From Desulfomonilia bacterium (lineage in GTDB: Bacteria; Desulfobacterota; Desulfomonilia; UBA1062): a DNA stretch of 64,000 nt. The stretch is taken from positions 1 through 64,000 of the forward strand of contig DATCTV010000028.1 of the NCBI GenBank assembly GCA_036567785.1. The letters are read 5' to 3'. Made by a program: the position numbers and the translations under genes. Below are positions 35,165 through 44,737 of this stretch, piece by piece; the first letter of the stretch is position 1; each line of letters begins with the position of its first letter. The notes below the pieces were generated by a model, which was not told where the DNA came from, did no database searches, and worked only from the letters and a program-made list of their open reading frames with translations.

Positions 35165-36772
35165 TCATATCTCCATAATGATCGGGATAATCATGGGCTT
35201 TTTCTTGAGTCTTCCCCTTAAATACCTGCCGAGTTCCTCGCGCAGGTAGCCCTGTATAGCCTGTATGTCATGTTCTCCGCTCAATTTCACCGTGAGCGTA
35301 TCTTTAGCAATTTTTCTCATGTCATCCATGATTTCCTGTTCTATGGGTGCAGGAACCACCCCTTTGCACATTACGTCAGGACCGAACACAATGTTCGAAG
35401 TATTATCATCAAAAACGGCAAACGCAACAACAAGGCCGCCTTCGGAGATATGCCGTCTGTCCCTCAATACGACATCGCTTATATCGCCGGTGAGTTCTCC
35501 GTCAACAAAACATTTTCCGTATGGCACCTCACCTGTCTGGGTTATGCCTTCTTCGGTCAGTGTCCACACCTGGCCCGGTCTTGCAAGGACAACATCGCTT
35601 ACCCCCATAGGGATGGCCATATCTCCAAGCGCCTTCATATGTCTGAATTCACCATGAATCGGCATCATGATTTCTGGCTTCAGCATATCAAGCGCCTTAC
35701 AGATCTCGTCATGAGTGGCATGGCCTGTCGCATGCACATAGGAGGTACCCTGATAATGAACCCCGGCCCCGAGTTCAAGCAAGGAATCTATGCAGCGTCC
35801 TATTGCAAATTCGTTCCCCGGTATCATTCTCGCTGAAAAGATGACGTTGTCGCCGGGTTTGACCTTGTATCTGTGCCAGCCTCTTGCGATAAGGGCCAGC
35901 GCTGAATAGACCTCTCCCTGCGCCCCGGTGCATATGATCATCAGTCTGCTCCGGTCAGTGGAGGCAACCAGATCGGGATCCACCATCAGATGGGGCTCCA
36001 TCTTCAGAAAACCCGTGTCAGAGGCTATTTCAACGACCTCGTTCATGCTCCGGCCGATTATGCAGACCTTTCTGCCGTTTCTCACCGCTATATCGTAAAG
36101 CGACTGTATGCGTCTGACATGGCTTGAAAAAGTTGTTACTATAACCGCCCCGGGGGTAACGCCTACAATATCTTCAATATTTGAGAGCGCAACAGCTTCA
36201 TCCTTTCCCGCAGGTTCGGATTCGGCGTTTGTCGACTCACAGAGAAAAAGCCTCACGTCATCGAGCGTGCAGTACGCCTCGGGTACATACCTGAAATCAC
36301 CGGAATGGACTATCAGCCCCTGAGGCGTCATAAGTGAGAAGGACAGACACCCCATGGTCGAATGCATCATTTCAATGACCCTTATATCCATACCGGATAT
36401 GGTAAAGGTTTCTTCATGCATCAGAGGAATCAGGTCGACCGATGAATCCATATCGAACTCCCTGAGCTTTCTTTTTACAAGTTCAAGCGTGAACTCGTGT
36501 CCGTAGACAGGTATCGGGGCGTCTTTCAGAAGATAAGGCAGAGCGCCTATATGATCCTCATGACCGTGAGTCAGAAGGATGCCCTGGAAGAGTTCCTGGT
36601 TGTCTGTCACATACTTGAAATCAGGGATTATCTGGTCAATTCCGGTAATGTTGTATCTGGGAAACATAAGACCGGCATCAATGAGCACAGATCCCCTGCT
36701 GGTCTCGATTACCGTTGAATTAAGTCCAAATTCACGGACGCCGCCCAGGGGAATGATCCTTACATAACTCAA
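35165..36772 (-). CDS. rnj: Ribonuclease J
   Basis: A 535-residue metallo-beta-lactamase/beta-CASP ribonuclease that degrades and matures RNA in the cytoplasm. The metal ligands are present: THGHEDHIGALPYLL, the His of MMHSTMG, the Asp of HSGDFR and the His of PIHGEFRHM. HATGHATHDE and CTGAQGE are beta-CASP motifs. Two motifs deviate: HSTMG stands where most RNase J proteins have HSIPD, and TGAQGEV stands for TGSQGEP. The start is a TTG overlapping the stop of the acyltransferase gene (TTGA), with AAGG close before it. The rnj-ftsK order is typical for this group. Confidence 0.92.
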   Translation of the reverse strand: MSYVRIIPLGGVREFGLNSTVIETSRGSVLIDAGLMFPRYNITGIDQIIPDFKYVTDNQELFQGILLTHGHEDHIGALPYLLKDAPIPVYGHEFTLELVKRKLREFDMDSSVDLIPLMHEETFTISGMDIRVIEMMHSTMGCLSFSLMTPQGLIVHSGDFRYVPEAYCTLDDVRLFLCESTNAESEPAGKDEAVALSNIEDIVGVTPGAVIVTTFSSHVRRIQSLYDIAVRNGRKVCIIGRSMNEVVEIASDTGFLKMEPHLMVDPDLVASTDRSRLMIICTGAQGEVYSALALIARGWHRYKVKPGDNVIFSARMIPGNEFAIGRCIDSLLELGAGVHYQGTSYVHATGHATHDEICKALDMLKPEIMMPIHGEFRHMKALGDMAIPMGVSDVVLARPGQVWTLTEEGITQTGEVPYGKCFVDGELTGDISDVVLRDRRHISEGGLVVAFAVFDDNTSNIVFGPDVMCKGVVPAPIEQEIMDDMRKIAKDTLTVKLSGEHDIQAIQGYLREELGRYLRGRLKKKPMIIPIIMEI

Positions 36773-38028
36773 GAGCCTTCACCTATCAGAGCGGTCATGG
36801 CTTCCTTAAGCCTGAGTGAAGCCGACTGAATATCTTTCATTGTCTGCTTCGGCCCGGGAATATGTCCCAGGTTTATGGGCTTTCCTATCCTTATCGTGAT
36901 GGGTACTCGCTTGATGTCATGCGTCCATCGGGGCATCAGGGCATATGCACCGGATACACCCACTGGAATGACATCATGGCCCAGTGCAAGGATCAGTCTT
37001 ATCGTTCCAATCTTATAGGGAAGCAGCCTGTTGTCCCAGCACCTCTCTCCTTCAGGGAATATACCAAGCATATGGCCTTCCTGGACTACACGGATGGCGT
37101 TGCGCACCGCCTGAAAATCTGTTGTATACCTTCTGACCGGGAAGCTTCCGGCAATGCCCATCAGATATTTATGCAGTTTTGTTTTGTACTCCGAATTTTT
37201 TCCCATAAACCATATCTTTCTCGGAGAAAACGGGACCAGTATAATGGAATCAAGGAATGAGCTGTGGTTGGGCAGCATGACAACAGGGCCGCTCTCAGGG
37301 ATATTTTCAATGCCCTCGACCTTTATCTTGAAAATAGCATTCAAAACGAGCTTCATCATAAATTTGGCAAAAGCGAAGAAAACCGGATGTTCAGTTCTGC
37401 GCCATGTCCAGACCGGAACCCTGAGCTTTTCGTACCCTTTGGCCTTTCTCGGTTTTTCAAGCCAGCCTTTTTTTCTTATGCGCGGACAAAATTCAACGAT
37501 ATCTTCGGAATAATAATCTCTGATGATCTTTCTAAGACAGTCTTCCCACTTCTTGCCCGACTCTTCAAGGAAGTCAAAGAACAGCGGACCGTATTCATGG
37601 CTTACGATCTGGAGAGTATCGCTCTCGATTGTAAGCGACAGCATGTCTCTTATGGCAAGTGTCCTGTTTCCGGTGCCGTTACCTTTGAATTCAAGCCTGT
37701 CACCGAACAGTTCCAGCCTTCCTTCACCGATGGGTTTCCTTACATAATGGGTGCTGACTATTCCTGCATAACCTGTATAGATACCGTTTGTGCTTTCCTC
37801 CGAAAGCCTCACCTTTTTGCTTTTTAATACAGGTTCAGTGTCGGGTATATCTATATCGAATGACAGAACCTTGTCGTACCAGTACCCGACAGGTCTGACT
37901 TCACCGTTTATTGAAACATCGCTCCTGCTGACAAGCTCAAGGGTCGCACCGCAGGAAATGCACTTCCCGTCCCTGCACCAGTCCATTGCACCGCATACCG
38001 GACATCTGTAAATGATATCAGTAATCAT
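36769..38028 (-). CDS. PlsC-type acyltransferase with N-terminal zinc ribbon
   Basis: A 419-residue protein with an unusual build. Residues 9-27 hold a CPVCG...CISCG zinc ribbon. Residues about 30-190 form an unrecognised beta-rich region, perhaps PH-like (ELFGDRLEFKGNGTGNRTLAI). The C-terminal half (about 225-415) is a lysophospholipid acyltransferase domain with NHSSFLD (HX4D) and FPEGERCW. It should transfer an acyl chain to lysophosphatidic acid or a related acceptor at the inner membrane. Its ATG shares one base with the stop of the preceding PlsC gene (TAATG), and its own stop overlaps the RNase J TTG start. Confidence 0.85.
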   Translation of the reverse strand: MITDIIYRCPVCGAMDWCRDGKCISCGATLELVSRSDVSINGEVRPVGYWYDKVLSFDIDIPDTEPVLKSKKVRLSEESTNGIYTGYAGIVSTHYVRKPIGEGRLELFGDRLEFKGNGTGNRTLAIRDMLSLTIESDTLQIVSHEYGPLFFDFLEESGKKWEDCLRKIIRDYYSEDIVEFCPRIRKKGWLEKPRKAKGYEKLRVPVWTWRRTEHPVFFAFAKFMMKLVLNAIFKIKVEGIENIPESGPVVMLPNHSSFLDSIILVPFSPRKIWFMGKNSEYKTKLHKYLMGIAGSFPVRRYTTDFQAVRNAIRVVQEGHMLGIFPEGERCWDNRLLPYKIGTIRLILALGHDVIPVGVSGAYALMPRWTHDIKRVPITIRIGKPINLGHIPGPKQTMKDIQSASLRLKEAMTALIGEGS

Positions 38029-38768
38029 TAATTATCAAAACCTTTCTGAATGGAATCGTGCACAGCCTGCATCAGTGAAGTAATATCGTGCCCTCTGGTA
38101 TCGATCGGCTTTCCTATTTTGATGCCTATTTTGCCCGGTTTGACCTTAATGGAATTCTTTGGAAGTATTCTAAATGAACCTGAAACCGTTATCGGGACAA
38201 CCTGTGTACCGGATTCAAGCGCCAGGTGAAAGCCTCCTTTTTTAAAAGGAAACTGCAGTTTTCCGTCACTGGAACGAGTTCCCTCGGGGAATATAACGAT
38301 TGAAGTGCCTGAACGGATCTTTTCAGCTGCAATGCGCATACTCTCGATGGCCTGTTTGTGATCGCCTCTGTCAACCATTATATAGGCGCATTTCTTCATG
38401 GCAAAACCGAATACCGGTATCTTGAAAAGCTCTCTCTTGACTGTCCATCTGAACTGGACCTTCAGGAAACCGAGTATGGCAAGTACATCAAAATTGCTTG
38501 CATGGTTAGGCATATACACGGCAGGACCGTCCGGTATATTTTCCTCCCCCTCAATATCGACCTTCACGTTGGCACAGAAAAGGGTCCATCTTGCCCAGTA
38601 ACGGGCAATCAGATGAGGTATGTTTGCCGTGGGATCCAGCCAAGCTGCAATTATCGTCGGTCCAATAAACACCATTATAAAAGAGGAGGTTCCCAGAAGG
38701 CTAGTAATGCTCCAGAACATAAGGGAATTGATACAAGAGTAGCTTATAAAAGTCAAGAAAGGCCGCAT
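38028..38768 (-). CDS. plsC: 1-acyl-sn-glycerol-3-phosphate acyltransferase (PlsC family)
   Basis: A 246-residue membrane-associated acyltransferase that makes phosphatidic acid from lysophosphatidic acid. Motifs I-IV are in order: NHASNFD (HX4D), KRELFKIPVFG, FPEGTRS and VVPITVSGS. A hydrophobic N-terminus (about 1-50) anchors it. It is directly followed by the zinc-ribbon acyltransferase gene (TAATG overlap), so two acyltransferases of different build are made side by side, perhaps for different acceptors. Either could be the main PlsC; this one has the standard architecture. Confidence 0.88.
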   Translation of the reverse strand: MRPFLTFISYSCINSLMFWSITSLLGTSSFIMVFIGPTIIAAWLDPTANIPHLIARYWARWTLFCANVKVDIEGEENIPDGPAVYMPNHASNFDVLAILGFLKVQFRWTVKRELFKIPVFGFAMKKCAYIMVDRGDHKQAIESMRIAAEKIRSGTSIVIFPEGTRSSDGKLQFPFKKGGFHLALESGTQVVPITVSGSFRILPKNSIKVKPGKIGIKIGKPIDTRGHDITSLMQAVHDSIQKGFDN

Positions 38769-38827
38769 GAAATCATCTTATTGCGCAACGTAAACCCTGC
38801 TTCAACAGGTATCCTGAAATTTTCACT

Positions 38828-39355
38828 TCATTGCCGATTTGCCGGCCTTATTATGCTTCTGCAACGCATGCATCTGTATTCCGCACCTTTAATAATCCTG
38901 TTGTGTCTTGTCCGTGTTATCTGATGCTCCCTGCAGTCGCATACATAGATATATCCCGGTTGATGTCTTCTGACGCCGGCAATGCCGGACACGTCATAGT
39001 CATGCAGCCTTTTAGGGTCCTGCCCGAAGGCCAGCATGACCGATTCCCATGTGCGGCCGTGAGGCCTGTCTTTTGAATTCAGCCTGAAGGCTATCAGGTG
39101 AGCAATCTCGTGCGTGACTGTCTCCATAATGAACCTGTCACCATTGAGTTCTGCCAGATGAGGGTTAAGCGAAATCTCCCATTTTTGAGGCCAGGCCCTT
39201 CCTGCAGCCTTTCCCCTCAATAAATACCTGATACCCGGCATCTTCAGCCTGCTGCATTTCTCAGGCCATAACCTGCCTGATGTCATTAACAGCTCCCTGA
39301 TTCGGCATATCACTTTGTTATGCAATAAAATATTATCCATCCATTTACTGTTCAT
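38828..39355 (-). CDS. SprT-like zinc metalloprotease
   Basis: A 175-residue SprT-family protein. The HExxH zinc site is HEIAHL, with a downstream HGRTWESVMLAFG carrying the third His. A C-terminal zinc ribbon has VCDCREH and YRCMRCRSII (CxC and CxxC). Eukaryotic relatives (Spartan) cut DNA-protein crosslinks; bacterial SprT function is poorly known. The Shine-Dalgarno is weak. It follows the GH43-like gene by 12 bases and precedes plsC by 59 bases on the same strand. Confidence 0.85.
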   Translation of the reverse strand: MNSKWMDNILLHNKVICRIRELLMTSGRLWPEKCSRLKMPGIRYLLRGKAAGRAWPQKWEISLNPHLAELNGDRFIMETVTHEIAHLIAFRLNSKDRPHGRTWESVMLAFGQDPKRLHDYDVSGIAGVRRHQPGYIYVCDCREHQITRTRHNRIIKGAEYRCMRCRSIIRPANRQ

Positions 39356-39367
39356 ACAACATCCGGT

Positions 39368-40699
39368 TCACTTTTTTATTTTTCGCCATGCAATCGGGGC
39401 TACTGCGGCTTCGCCCTTTGTTATGTTAGAGACCCATGGCCAGCCGCATGTGGTGATATACCATTCGTCTTTTTCAGGCACATTGACATATTCCGGCGCA
39501 TGTGCCTTCAGCCTCGCAATAAGAGAGGGCGTTTTTTTCATGCCCTTATAGCATCCGAAATAATACGGATTATCCGAATGAAATACGAGCGTGTCATTGT
39601 AGGAAGCCTTGTCTAACCATATCTTAAGCGGCAGGAGCAGCCCGTTCCAGAAGGCCGTATCGTTGTTGTAGGTAATCGAAAGATAATAACCGCCTTTATA
39701 TTCAATCACAAAAGGAGATTCGGTCGATGCGAACGGCGAGTTCCTCTCGCTTCCCCATGACGTTCCAAGGGCGGGTCCGATATACTGCCAGCCTTTCAGG
39801 TCGAAAGACTGGTAAACGTCCACTCTGGAAAAAAAAAGCCCGCGTGCAGTTGTATACAGCAGCCACTGTCCTTCTGCCACCTTGATGATCATGGCATCAC
39901 GAAAAAATTTATGAAACGGTTTATTAATAACGGTTTCCCGGTTCTCCCATGAAATGCCGTCTCTGGATGTCATCCTCTGAAGCCTGTGAGGCGACCAGAA
40001 TATGTAATATATGCCGCCTTCTTCTATTACATGCGGCGCCCATGCGAGTTCGCCAAAATCGGCAACGGGTTTTTCCTCGCGCATGCCTTCCCTGGGAGGG
40101 AATTCCCTGCACACCGCGGAAGCAAAATATTTTTCCCTGCTGTAGTCTCCATTCGTTTTACTTGTAATGCCGAGAAGCCTCCAGTTTCCCTCATTATCAC
40201 GATAGATTGTATGGTCATTTATATAATCTCCGTAAATGGAAGGCTTGAAAAGCGTTTTCCATTCACCTGCTATTTCAGGCCTGAAAACAGGTGCCTCGCC
40301 AGTGAGCACTTCAATCTCTGCCTCGCCTATAAGATGCCCGGTCACGGCTTTTTTCGGGATTCCGATAACCCTGTACCTTCCGCCTCTTTTAATCAGGAAG
40401 GAACCGTATTCTGCATTACCGGCTGTATTCCATTTTCCGCCGCGGTATTCTTCCACCCTGTAGGTTTCCACGTCCGGATCGGCTATCCAGCCAAGGTGCG
40501 CCCAGCCATAACCGTTTGAAACCTTTACACCATATTCGGCCTGCATCGGCTTTACTTCTTCTTTTGAAACAGACCCGTAGAAAGATGTCTTCAGGGGATA
40601 TTCGATAAAAATCCTCAGGGCCGTTTCACATATCAACATCAAACCGATAATAATCAGAATCAAGAATAATATTATTTTTAAGGGTTTCTTTGCTTTCAT
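39368..40699 (-). CDS. Membrane-anchored beta-propeller protein, GH43/GH32-like
   Basis: A 443-residue protein with one N-terminal membrane helix (about 8-28), so it faces the periplasm or outside. After a linker, residues about 150-430 show blades of a five-bladed beta-propeller glycosidase. HTIYRDNEGNW, FGELAWAPHVIEEGGIYYIFW, FFRDAMI and STESPFV supply the Asp, Asp and Glu positions expected in GH43/GH32-type enzymes. Which sugar linkage it cuts cannot be said. The start is uncertain: the ATG at 40699 was preferred because the helix begins there, but an ATG at 40741 and a TTG further up are possible. Confidence 0.7.
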   Translation of the reverse strand: MKAKKPLKIILFLILIIIGLMLICETALRIFIEYPLKTSFYGSVSKEEVKPMQAEYGVKVSNGYGWAHLGWIADPDVETYRVEEYRGGKWNTAGNAEYGSFLIKRGGRYRVIGIPKKAVTGHLIGEAEIEVLTGEAPVFRPEIAGEWKTLFKPSIYGDYINDHTIYRDNEGNWRLLGITSKTNGDYSREKYFASAVCREFPPREGMREEKPVADFGELAWAPHVIEEGGIYYIFWSPHRLQRMTSRDGISWENRETVINKPFHKFFRDAMIIKVAEGQWLLYTTARGLFFSRVDVYQSFDLKGWQYIGPALGTSWGSERNSPFASTESPFVIEYKGGYYLSITYNNDTAFWNGLLLPLKIWLDKASYNDTLVFHSDNPYYFGCYKGMKKTPSLIARLKAHAPEYVNVPEKDEWYITTCGWPWVSNITKGEAAVAPIAWRKIKK

Positions 40700-40787
40700 A
40701 TATGCCCATCTGATAAAAAGCCGGATAATAATATCAGGCATATGAACAACCAGCTTGACACTTTTACAAGATTTGCCACCGTATTTG

Positions 40788-40816
40788 TTGACATCACCAT
40801 TCCGCAACAATATATT
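40788..40816 (+). promoter_or_regulatory. Sigma70-type promoter of the subtilase-like gene
   Basis: TTGACA (40788-40793), a 17-base spacer, and TATATT (40811-40816), about 50 bases before the ATG at 40867, which has AAGGAGG ahead of it. This is the best-spaced promoter in the window. Confidence 0.7.
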
Positions 40817-40866
40817 TTATAAGATTTCATCTTTTATTTATATGCATCATCAAGGAGGTAATTACA

Positions 40867-43800
40867 ATGAAATCCGCTTTTAAAATTTTCTCAGGAATAC
40901 TTATTTTCACCGTTTTACTTGCCGTCGTTTTTATTTCAAAGCCCTATGCCGAATTTCCGCAGGACCCGCCCAACGACCCTGAATTTACAGGTGCTGCAAG
41001 CGGCAAGGACCCGCAGAACTTTTCACCCACCGATTTTCAGTTCCAGATGCTTTCAGGCATGGACGAGCTTCCAGTTCAGTTTCCTCTGGCAAATGACCCG
41101 GAAGGTTCACCCGGAATGTCGCTCACCAGGGCCTGGAAGAAATACGGGACAGGCCGGAGGGATGTTGTAATTGCCTATGTCGAGGGTGGTATAAACTGGC
41201 ATCATCCGGAAACAATCCCGGACATTGCAGACAAGATCTACATAAACAAAGGGGAGCTCCCACCGCCTGTTTATATGGGAATCGACGGCAAAGAGCATGC
41301 GGCTTACATAGATGTCAACCATGACAAATGGTTCAACGCCCCCGATTACTGGTACATGATGTCAAAGAAATATCCGGGCGAGAGTGTGCCGGGCGATCAT
41401 AATAAAAACGGCATTCTTGACGCCGAAGACCTGATCATAGAATTCTCGGACGGAATCGACAATGACGGCAACGGGTATGTCGATGACATCTCAGGCTGGG
41501 ATTTCTACAACAATCAGAACAACCCGGCCACCTATGACATCACTTACGGCCATGCAAACGGCATGATGAAGAACGCTGCGGCAATAACAGACAACGGTTT
41601 CGGCGAGGCAGGCTTCTGTCCGGACTGCATGCTGCTGCCTGTAAAGGCAGGCTGCGAGGCGCTTGACAGGACCGATGACCTTGCCCAGGCCTGGCTTTTT
41701 GCTGCGGATTCCGGCGCCGACATTATAGTCTCAACAACCGCCGACCTCGGATTCTCGACGTTTATGGAAGAGGCTGTCGATTACATCACAAGGAAGGGGA
41801 TCGTAATTGTCGAATCCTCGAACGACTTTAATTCTACCGACCACCAGGGCGGCATGTTCCATGCAAATGTGCTGCCCGGAAACGGCCTTGTGCCGGATAC
41901 GGCATGCATAATAAATGAACTGAACATATTCGGAAAGCTTACCAGAACTTTCCGGACTCGCTCGAATGTTACTTCATGGGGCACGCACAATATGTTCTCA
42001 GTCTCGACGCAGGGCGGCACAACATCAGAATCAACACCCACGCTCGGCGGTGTTCTGGGGATCGTGCTGTCGGATGCGAACACTATCCTCGAAGAAAGAG
42101 CGGGACAGCCTCCGCTGAACGGGTTCGAGCTTATACAACTTCTGATCGGAACATCGAGCAGGGTTGAGGATCCGAATCTGCCATGGCCGGGCAAACCGGG
42201 AAATTTCAACCTTCAGTACGGCTATGGCAGGCCGAATGCGTATAAGGCAATCGATGCAGTTAATGCCGGTAATATTCCTCCTGTCGCTGTGATAGATTCC
42301 CCGCGGTGGTACACACTGATTGATCCTTCACAGACCTCTATAATCCCGATTTCGGGAAGGGTATCGGCACGAAGGTCAAAAAGCTATTCATGGGAACTGC
42401 AGTTCGCACTCGGCGCCGAACCGGCATCTTTCAGACGCATTGATGGAAATACTGAAACAGAGGCCTTTGAAGGACTGCTTGGGACAATTGACCTGAATAA
42501 CTATGAGGCTGAAATCAAAGAGTTCATCAAAAAGGATTTCAGCCTTTCAGACAGCAAGGAGTTGAGCACCACCGAGCAATACACTGCAACGATCCGTCTT
42601 GTCGTCTGGGATTATGAAGGAAACAGGGCTGAAAACAGGCGCAGCATTTTCATTTACCATGACAACTCCTGGAAAAAGCCGTTCCCGAAATATCTGGGCC
42701 ACGGCGGAGATTCCCAGGTATGTCTTGCCGATATACAAGGCCAGGGCAGGCTCGCGATAGTCTTCGGCGACTCGGACGGCTATATCCACGCCATTGACTC
42801 AAAATCCGGCGATGAGCTTCCGGGCTGGCCTGCACATACGAACCCGACAGCCATAATAAAAGCTCATGCAGGTGTAAACCCCCGCTATGAACCGATTTTA
42901 AATCCCCTGAGCGTAGGCCCCCTTTATGGGGACGAGAAACTGTGGGTTGTTGCAACCTCCATCGCCGGAAGGACTTATGTTTTCGATGCATACGGAAGGC
43001 TCTCCGGGGGATGGCCTAAAACTCTGGATGCCGGAGTTACTCAGCCGGATAGTCCCAGGAAGAAGCTCCTCCTTTCGAGACTGGCAGCCAGGGGCGCATT
43101 CTCTTCTCCCGTTCTTTTTGATATTGACGGGAAACCAGGTCTTGAGATCATTCAGGCTGGATGGGACGGGCATCTGCACGTATTCAATGCAGACGGTTCA
43201 TACTTGAGCGGCTGGCCTGTGAAAGTAGCTCTTCCTTCAGGTTATGCGCGTCCAGATAACCTCATGCTGATCAACGACCAGAAGATAACAAACACCCCCT
43301 GCATAGCAGACCTTGACGGCGATGGTGATTTCGAGATCGTGGTGAGGACCAACTATAATTATACCAAGGCCCCGGACCTTCAGATCATGTACAAGATGCA
43401 CATCATAGCATATCATCATGACGGCAGCATCGTTAAAGGCTGGCCTGTGGAACTCGACGGCATGGTGATCTACTACGGTTCCGCGCAGGAATTCGTTACG
43501 GAAGGATCAGGCGCCCCTGTAGCCTGTGATGTCAACGGCGACGGGAAGGACGAAATCGCAGTAAGCCCCATGTTCTCACATCCCTGGCTCATTGACGGTA
43601 ACGGAAAAATTCTGACCCAGTACAGCAGCGGATTCAATCCTTTGCCAAAGGCGGCTGATGTTGTCGACATTTTAACCGCTCTTACAACCGACATACCGAT
43701 GAGCTTCACCACCTCGGGTGCGTTCGGAAAATTCGGAGGCGGACTGTCTTTCGCTCAAACAGGTTCCGGAATTCAAGGAATACTTCTCTCCATCCTGACG

Positions 43801-44556
43801 CCGGGAAGCGGAAAATGGCTGAAGAACTACGAAAGGGTCGTCGATGCAAAAACAGGAAAGGCAAGAAAAGGGTTCCCGGCGTTTTTTCAGGGCCTCAATT
43901 TCATCGGCGCACCGATTATCGTAGATGTAACCGGGGATGGCAATGCAGAGATCGTCGATGCAGGCGACTCATCGGCACTGCATGCCTATACCGATAGCGG
44001 AAAGCAGGCTGAAGGATTCCCCAAGTTCACAACCGGCTGGGGGCTCTTTTCTCCAAGCGCAGGCGATCTGGATTCCGACGGTCTTACCGAACTTGTCATG
44101 CTTACCCGTGAAGGATACCTGACCGTCTGGCGCACTCAAGGAAAGGCTTCCGCCAACACGGAATGGTGGCACAATCATCATGACGAATGGAATACCGGCC
44201 GATATGGTACGGACACAAGACCTCCGGGAATTGTAAGAAATGTAACATATGACAAAGAAACGGGAGAAATAACTCTTAAGGCCCCTGGTGATGACTGGTA
44301 CGCCGGCAAGGCAAAAAAATATCTTGTAGAATTCATTCCGGGAGGCATGATGGAGTTCCCGGTCAAATCATCAGCCGGAAACTACGACTCAATACCAGTG
44401 CCGTCCGGCACGCAGGAAATCGTCCTTTCCGCAGTCGATAAGGCAGGCAACAGAGGCATGACTGTCAGTGTACCGATAGGCACGCTGAAAGGAGAGGACG
44501 CCGGAGATGACGGCGGCAGTTCAGGAGGATTGTGCTTTATAAGAACATCTCTTTAG
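40867..44556 (+). CDS. Secreted subtilase-like protein with FG-GAP beta-propeller
   Basis: A 1229-residue exported protein. A signal peptide (about 1-28) is followed by an S8 peptidase-like domain (about 75-470) with the usual calcium-type insert SDGIDNDGNGYVDDISGWDF. Triad positions read Glu in IAYVEGGINWHH (normally Asp), His in YGHANGM, Ser in GTTSESTP, with the oxyanion Asn in ESSNDF. Activity is therefore doubtful. Residues about 600-1120 hold six or so FG-GAP units of the DxDGDGxxEIV type. A fibronectin-like C-terminus ends in GGSSGGLCFIRTSL, which looks like a cut-short Gly-rich CFIATA-type tail. It is transcribed alone and followed by a hairpin. Confidence 0.85.
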   Translation: MKSAFKIFSGILIFTVLLAVVFISKPYAEFPQDPPNDPEFTGAASGKDPQNFSPTDFQFQMLSGMDELPVQFPLANDPEGSPGMSLTRAWKKYGTGRRDVVIAYVEGGINWHHPETIPDIADKIYINKGELPPPVYMGIDGKEHAAYIDVNHDKWFNAPDYWYMMSKKYPGESVPGDHNKNGILDAEDLIIEFSDGIDNDGNGYVDDISGWDFYNNQNNPATYDITYGHANGMMKNAAAITDNGFGEAGFCPDCMLLPVKAGCEALDRTDDLAQAWLFAADSGADIIVSTTADLGFSTFMEEAVDYITRKGIVIVESSNDFNSTDHQGGMFHANVLPGNGLVPDTACIINELNIFGKLTRTFRTRSNVTSWGTHNMFSVSTQGGTTSESTPTLGGVLGIVLSDANTILEERAGQPPLNGFELIQLLIGTSSRVEDPNLPWPGKPGNFNLQYGYGRPNAYKAIDAVNAGNIPPVAVIDSPRWYTLIDPSQTSIIPISGRVSARRSKSYSWELQFALGAEPASFRRIDGNTETEAFEGLLGTIDLNNYEAEIKEFIKKDFSLSDSKELSTTEQYTATIRLVVWDYEGNRAENRRSIFIYHDNSWKKPFPKYLGHGGDSQVCLADIQGQGRLAIVFGDSDGYIHAIDSKSGDELPGWPAHTNPTAIIKAHAGVNPRYEPILNPLSVGPLYGDEKLWVVATSIAGRTYVFDAYGRLSGGWPKTLDAGVTQPDSPRKKLLLSRLAARGAFSSPVLFDIDGKPGLEIIQAGWDGHLHVFNADGSYLSGWPVKVALPSGYARPDNLMLINDQKITNTPCIADLDGDGDFEIVVRTNYNYTKAPDLQIMYKMHIIAYHHDGSIVKGWPVELDGMVIYYGSAQEFVTEGSGAPVACDVNGDGKDEIAVSPMFSHPWLIDGNGKILTQYSSGFNPLPKAADVVDILTALTTDIPMSFTTSGAFGKFGGGLSFAQTGSGIQGILLSILTPGSGKWLKNYERVVDAKTGKARKGFPAFFQGLNFIGAPIIVDVTGDGNAEIVDAGDSSALHAYTDSGKQAEGFPKFTTGWGLFSPSAGDLDSDGLTELVMLTREGYLTVWRTQGKASANTEWWHNHHDEWNTGRYGTDTRPPGIVRNVTYDKETGEITLKAPGDDWYAGKAKKYLVEFIPGGMMEFPVKSSAGNYDSIPVPSGTQEIVLSAVDKAGNRGMTVSVPIGTLKGEDAGDDGGSSGGLCFIRTSL

Positions 44557-44570
44557 ATTCCGTTTTTATA

Positions 44571-44609
44571 TGAACAGCCCGCCTGCCTGAACAGCAGGCG
44601 GACTGTTCA
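44571..44609 (+). terminator. Hairpin after the subtilase-like gene
   Basis: TGAACAG-c-CCGCCTGC (44571-44586) pairs with GCAGGCGG-a-CTGTTCA (44594-44609): 15 pairs, one mismatch, a 7-base loop. It starts 14 bases after the stop codon. No clear T-tract follows, so it may end transcription weakly or protect the mRNA 3' end. Confidence 0.6.
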
Positions 44610-44737
44610 TCCTGGAAAATCTTAAACTGAAACCATTACCCTTTGCATCAGGAATCAAAGCATCGGGTGTATCATCGGCATATGGATTTTTTCATAACAA
44701 ATAATTATAATCAGCCAATGGCCCCAAGGAGGTACGC

